Origin: Epithemia pelagica
Lineage: Eukaryota; Bacillariophyta; Bacillariophyceae; Surirellales; Surirellaceae
DNA length: 64,000 nucleotides
NCBI GenBank assembly: GCA_946965045.2
Contig: OX337240.1
Span: forward strand, 2,170,001-2,234,000
Direction of reading: 5' to 3'
Part shown: one piece after another, positions 61,434 through 64,000 of the stretch
Layout: every line of letters starts with the position of its first letter
Numbering within the stretch: the stretch's first letter is position 1
Made by a program: the position numbers and the translations under genes
The notes under the pieces: model-generated
What the model was told of the DNA's origin: nothing
Databases searched by the model: none
Seen by the model: the letters and a program-made list of their open reading frames with translations, nothing else

Positions 61434-63113
61434 TCAAAAAAGGGGGTAACTACCCGAATATTGTCGTCGAATATTCCATTCGGCGTAAATGGATCCATCC
61501 ACATCCAAGGTCAAGTGTTGTCCGGCAAACCACGACGCTCTGGGAATCATATCCATGCTACTGGTATGATTGCTGGTCTGGGAGGTATTGGTCCCCGTCC
61601 TGGTTTCCATGGCCCATTGACTGATGTTGTTGTCGTTGTCGTGACTTTGCTGTTTTTGGGTCCATTGATGATCCATGACCCTCAAGTACAAGTCGGAATG
61701 CTGGGGATCGACCAATCGGGTGTAATGATGAATAGCCATGACATCTGCCAATAGATTGAGACTCTTATGAGCCGTACGATACAAATGGGCTTTGGACCAG
61801 GAACCGAGAGGATTCCATGTACGAGCCATTCTTGTTCTTGTGGTTTCTTTTTCGTCTCTGTCTTGTTCTTCTTCTTCTCCTCCTCCTCGTGGATCTACGA
61901 TATTCGCAGGATCGCTCTGCTGCAAGGTTGCCACTCGTTCTCCCGTCAACATACGGACCGACAACCAGGGCACGGACAACCACGAGGCAAACCAGGAAAG
62001 ATGTGTGGACTGTTTCGTAAAGGGATTGACTCGATCCACCGACAAGAATCCCACCAAAATGTATCTAGTCCCTTGCGTAATGGGTAAGCCTTCGTGTCGA
62101 ATTGTGGCCGAATTGACCAACACATGGCCCACGGCTGGTTGTGCCACGGCAAACGGTTCCCAGTCCGACGTGGTTGTGTCGTCCTTGGAGTCGTCGCTTG
62201 GAGGATGATGACGACTCGTCCGACGACCATGGCGCTTCCAAAATCGGGTACCACCTCCTTCAAAATCGCCATTTAACAAAATGTTGAAACTCACATCACC
62301 ATTGTCGGTATGGGCATCCAAACGATCACGAATGCCCTCATCGTATCGGACCAGAAACAAATCATTGGCCCGAATACTTTGGAGAGAAATGCCATAGATG
62401 CGAGCGAGCAAGGGTGCCAAGCGACGATTGAATCGTTCAGCCATCCAGTGTCGATCGTCATGCGTAAAGGGATCGGTTACCAAATTCAAATCTGTCGTTG
62501 CGTAGGATGCATGACGGGCCTTTTGCCATCCTTGTGGTGCCTGGAGCAATTGGTGAGCTACATCCGACGACATTGTCGTGTTCTTGTCCTGGTTTTCGTT
62601 CTGTGTAGTATCATGATTGATCACTGCTATGGCTGTTTCGGTATTGCGTTGAGCAACAGCCAAGGCTCGTGCCAACAACTCTTGACATTCGGCCTCGGTA
62701 AACATGGGCGCTTCAAAGACACCTCGTGCCAACAAGGCATTGTTGGGGGAATCCACCATCAAAAGGTAGCACAGTGATACGACAGTCCCTACAAGAACCA
62801 ACAACATCAAACTAAAATAACTGGAGAGTGGAGAAGTCTTGGGAGATGGTTTTGCTTGTTTCTGGCTGGATTTGGCCGTCTTCGTTGGACTAGATTTCTT
62901 GGTCGAACCAGTGCTCCCTTGTTTTTCTTCTTCTTCATATTTGCGTGGATGACGGTCTTTGGCAAGAGCCGACAGTCCCAATCGAGGAACAATCATGCAC
63001 CAAAATACAAGTGCCGCACACAACTTGAGCGACAAGAGATATCGAGCTTCGTCATGCTGAGGCAAGGGGACTTGTAGCAAGCCTTCCCCCGCAAATTCCG
63101 TCGAGTCCACCAT
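61434..63113 (-). CDS. Membrane-anchored 2OG-Fe(II) dioxygenase, prolyl/lysyl hydroxylase-like
   Basis: This is a 559-residue protein, ATG at 63113. Two hydrophobic segments (about 27-48 and 98-120) flank a Lys/Ser-rich loop and probably anchor it in the ER or Golgi. The catalytic double-stranded beta-helix has the iron ligands His268 and Asp270 (AHTDNGDVSF), a FEGGGTRFW strand, His340 (IRHEGLPI) and the 2-oxoglutarate-binding Arg350 (GTRYILVGFL). This is the pattern of prolyl 4-hydroxylases and procollagen lysyl hydroxylases, which act on secreted proteins. A C-terminal region of about 200 residues is unassigned. The substrate is unknown. Confidence 0.85.
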   Translation of the reverse strand: MVDSTEFAGEGLLQVPLPQHDEARYLLSLKLCAALVFWCMIVPRLGLSALAKDRHPRKYEEEEKQGSTGSTKKSSPTKTAKSSQKQAKPSPKTSPLSSYFSLMLLVLVGTVVSLCYLLMVDSPNNALLARGVFEAPMFTEAECQELLARALAVAQRNTETAIAVINHDTTQNENQDKNTTMSSDVAHQLLQAPQGWQKARHASYATTDLNLVTDPFTHDDRHWMAERFNRRLAPLLARIYGISLQSIRANDLFLVRYDEGIRDRLDAHTDNGDVSFNILLNGDFEGGGTRFWKRHGRRTSRHHPPSDDSKDDTTTSDWEPFAVAQPAVGHVLVNSATIRHEGLPITQGTRYILVGFLSVDRVNPFTKQSTHLSWFASWLSVPWLSVRMLTGERVATLQQSDPANIVDPRGGGEEEEQDRDEKETTRTRMARTWNPLGSWSKAHLYRTAHKSLNLLADVMAIHHYTRLVDPQHSDLYLRVMDHQWTQKQQSHDNDNNISQWAMETRTGTNTSQTSNHTSSMDMIPRASWFAGQHLTLDVDGSIYAEWNIRRQYSGSYPLF

Positions 63114-63279
63114 TCTTGCTTTTCAATACAACTGACTGAATGAACAAAAGAAACGTAACGACAAGGCAGGCAACGAGACAGGATAGAGATGAATCTTCGA
63201 AGACCACCACCTCTTGACTAGGTAGTATCGATGTATCTTCGTTGTTGCTTCGTCGATTAGATCTTTCACTTAAGATGAA

Positions 63280-63339
63280 GTATAGGATTACCCCCCAGCG
63301 GGGGCGAGTATTTACCGGTGAATTCCTATACTCACCCCC
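63280..63339. promoter_or_regulatory. Hairpin upstream of the helicase gene
   Basis: GGGGGCGAGTAT (63300-63311) pairs with ATACTCACCCCC (63328-63339) apart from one mismatch-type pair. An overlapping alternative pairs GTATAGG (63280-63286) with CCTATAC (63325-63331). Could be a transposon end, a promoter dyad or an mRNA structure. Confidence 0.35.
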
Positions 63340-63445
63340 ACGGCGCGTCCCTCGAAATCGGCGATTTTCCAACTTTGAGACAAAACCACATTCTCCACAA
63401 CACATTCATCACGGAGCCAACCTTGTCGTCCAAATAACAACCACC

Positions 63446-64000
63446 ATGGACCCTCCCAATCCCATCCGACCACATAACATCGTTCCTTCGGCTGTTACAG
63501 AACATTCGACGCGCTTGGATCCGCACCCTTTCCATCCGACGACGTCCTCCCAGCACACTGAATCTGACACGAACCGAACAGCCAACAACGAAACGGATGT
63601 ACCATCCTATGAAGCCACCATCGATGCCCTTTCCTCATTCAATGCCTTCTCGACCATCCCTTGTGATCCCTTGTCCAACGTTGGTGACCATCGGAAACTC
63701 TCCGAGTCCATAATGATGTGCTTCAGCGATTGGCATGGCAAGACTGCGCGACAATGGCAAATCGAAGCTTGCGAAGAAGTTCTTTGGCGGCACCTCCACC
63801 GCCCGTCTTCTGCCCTTTTGCGTCCTCTACTGCTTGTCCGGTCTACAGGCGGCGGAAAGTCGGCTGTAAGGGATGTCAGTGGTTTTCTCTGTGGCGGCAT
63901 TACGTTAACCATAGTCCCTCTGCTAAGCTTGTCAGCCGACCAAACGGCAAAGCTCTCCCAACTCGCAAGCGATCAACAATTAACCGGTCGGCTACATATT
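63446..64000 (+). CDS. RecQ-like superfamily II DNA helicase, N-terminal part
   Basis: An open frame from the ATG at 63446 (context CCACCATGG) runs 185 codons to the end of the window without a stop. The first 100 residues are polar and variable. Then come RQWQIEACEEVLW (Q-motif-like), LLLVRSTGGGKSAVRD, the Walker A motif in the form used by RecQ-type helicases (T-G-G-G-K-S), and LTIVPLLSLSADQ, which matches RecQ motif Ia (SPLLALMKDQ type). RecQ helicases unwind DNA in repair. Genes of this kind are numerous in diatom genomes and may belong to mobile elements; the rest of the gene lies outside the window. Confidence 0.75.
   Translation, partial: MDPPNPIRPHNIVPSAVTEHSTRLDPHPFHPTTSSQHTESDTNRTANNETDVPSYEATIDALSSFNAFSTIPCDPLSNVGDHRKLSESIMMCFSDWHGKTARQWQIEACEEVLWRHLHRPSSALLRPLLLVRSTGGGKSAVRDVSGFLCGGITLTIVPLLSLSADQTAKLSQLASDQQLTGRLHI

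Overview
The window looks like nuclear DNA of a diatom, probably a raphid pennate species such as Seminavis. The reasons are: two families of Ty1/Copia retrotransposons of the diatom type; nuclear genes whose products carry secretory signals with a phenylalanine at the predicted cleavage site, as in proteins sent to a four-membrane plastid; a UFD1 protein that carries a signal peptide, as in the symbiont-derived translocation machinery (SELMA); and short GT-AG introns of about 67-90 bp. The species call is inference. No prokaryotic operon, CRISPR array or convincing tRNA/rRNA was seen.

Layout, left to right. 0.3-1.5 kb: a broken Copia integrase remnant. 2.2-3.2 kb: an inverted-repeat-flanked block with an array of ATCGGGC palindromes. 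3.3-7.8 kb: a CDPK-like kinase and a three-exon SulP/STAS anion transporter, convergent. 8.5-10.0 kb: a TIR element with a CAA-rich repetitive core. 10.1-21.2 kb: three diverged GNAT-like acetyltransferase paralogs, the second and third separated by a 5.1-kb Copia element (identical 178-bp LTRs) that has lost protease and integrase. 21.4-29.5 kb: a small secreted ORF, a long secretory protein of unknown function, SELMA-type UFD1, a basic Ser-rich protein, a class I methyltransferase and a two-exon globin. 30.7-41.0 kb: a DNA transposon with long inverted repeats, split by a complete 8.4-kb Copia element with identical 783-bp LTRs, a CGGGT target duplication, an uninterrupted 1895-aa gag-pol and an extra ORF upstream of gag. 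41.1-41.7 kb: a PIF/Harbinger-like MITE. 42.9-51.7 kb: an unknown possibly mitochondrial protein, a plastid-type Nudix hydrolase, a fold-back element and a TPR protein. 51.8-60.9 kb: an oxidoreductase with a THAP-like zinc finger at its N-terminus, then a recent 1.3-kb segmental duplication carrying a thylakoid-lumen photosystem II protein. The left copy is intact. The right copy is frameshifted and sits beside the complete ADP/ATP carrier whose 3' end was copied along with it. Between the copies lie a Crinkler-like REase/kinase protein and a spliced FMN-binding oxidase-like gene. 61.4-64.0 kb: a membrane-anchored 2OG-Fe(II) hydroxylase and the start of a RecQ-like helicase that runs off the window.

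The cellular genes do not form one pathway. Several serve the plastid (UFD1, Nudix, PSII extrinsic protein) and one the mitochondrion (ADP/ATP carrier). Mobile elements make up roughly 30% of the window, and at least two insertions look very recent because their LTR pairs appear identical. For spliced genes the coordinates span the gene and the exon limits are in the text. Start codons were restricted to ATG where a plausible one exists.
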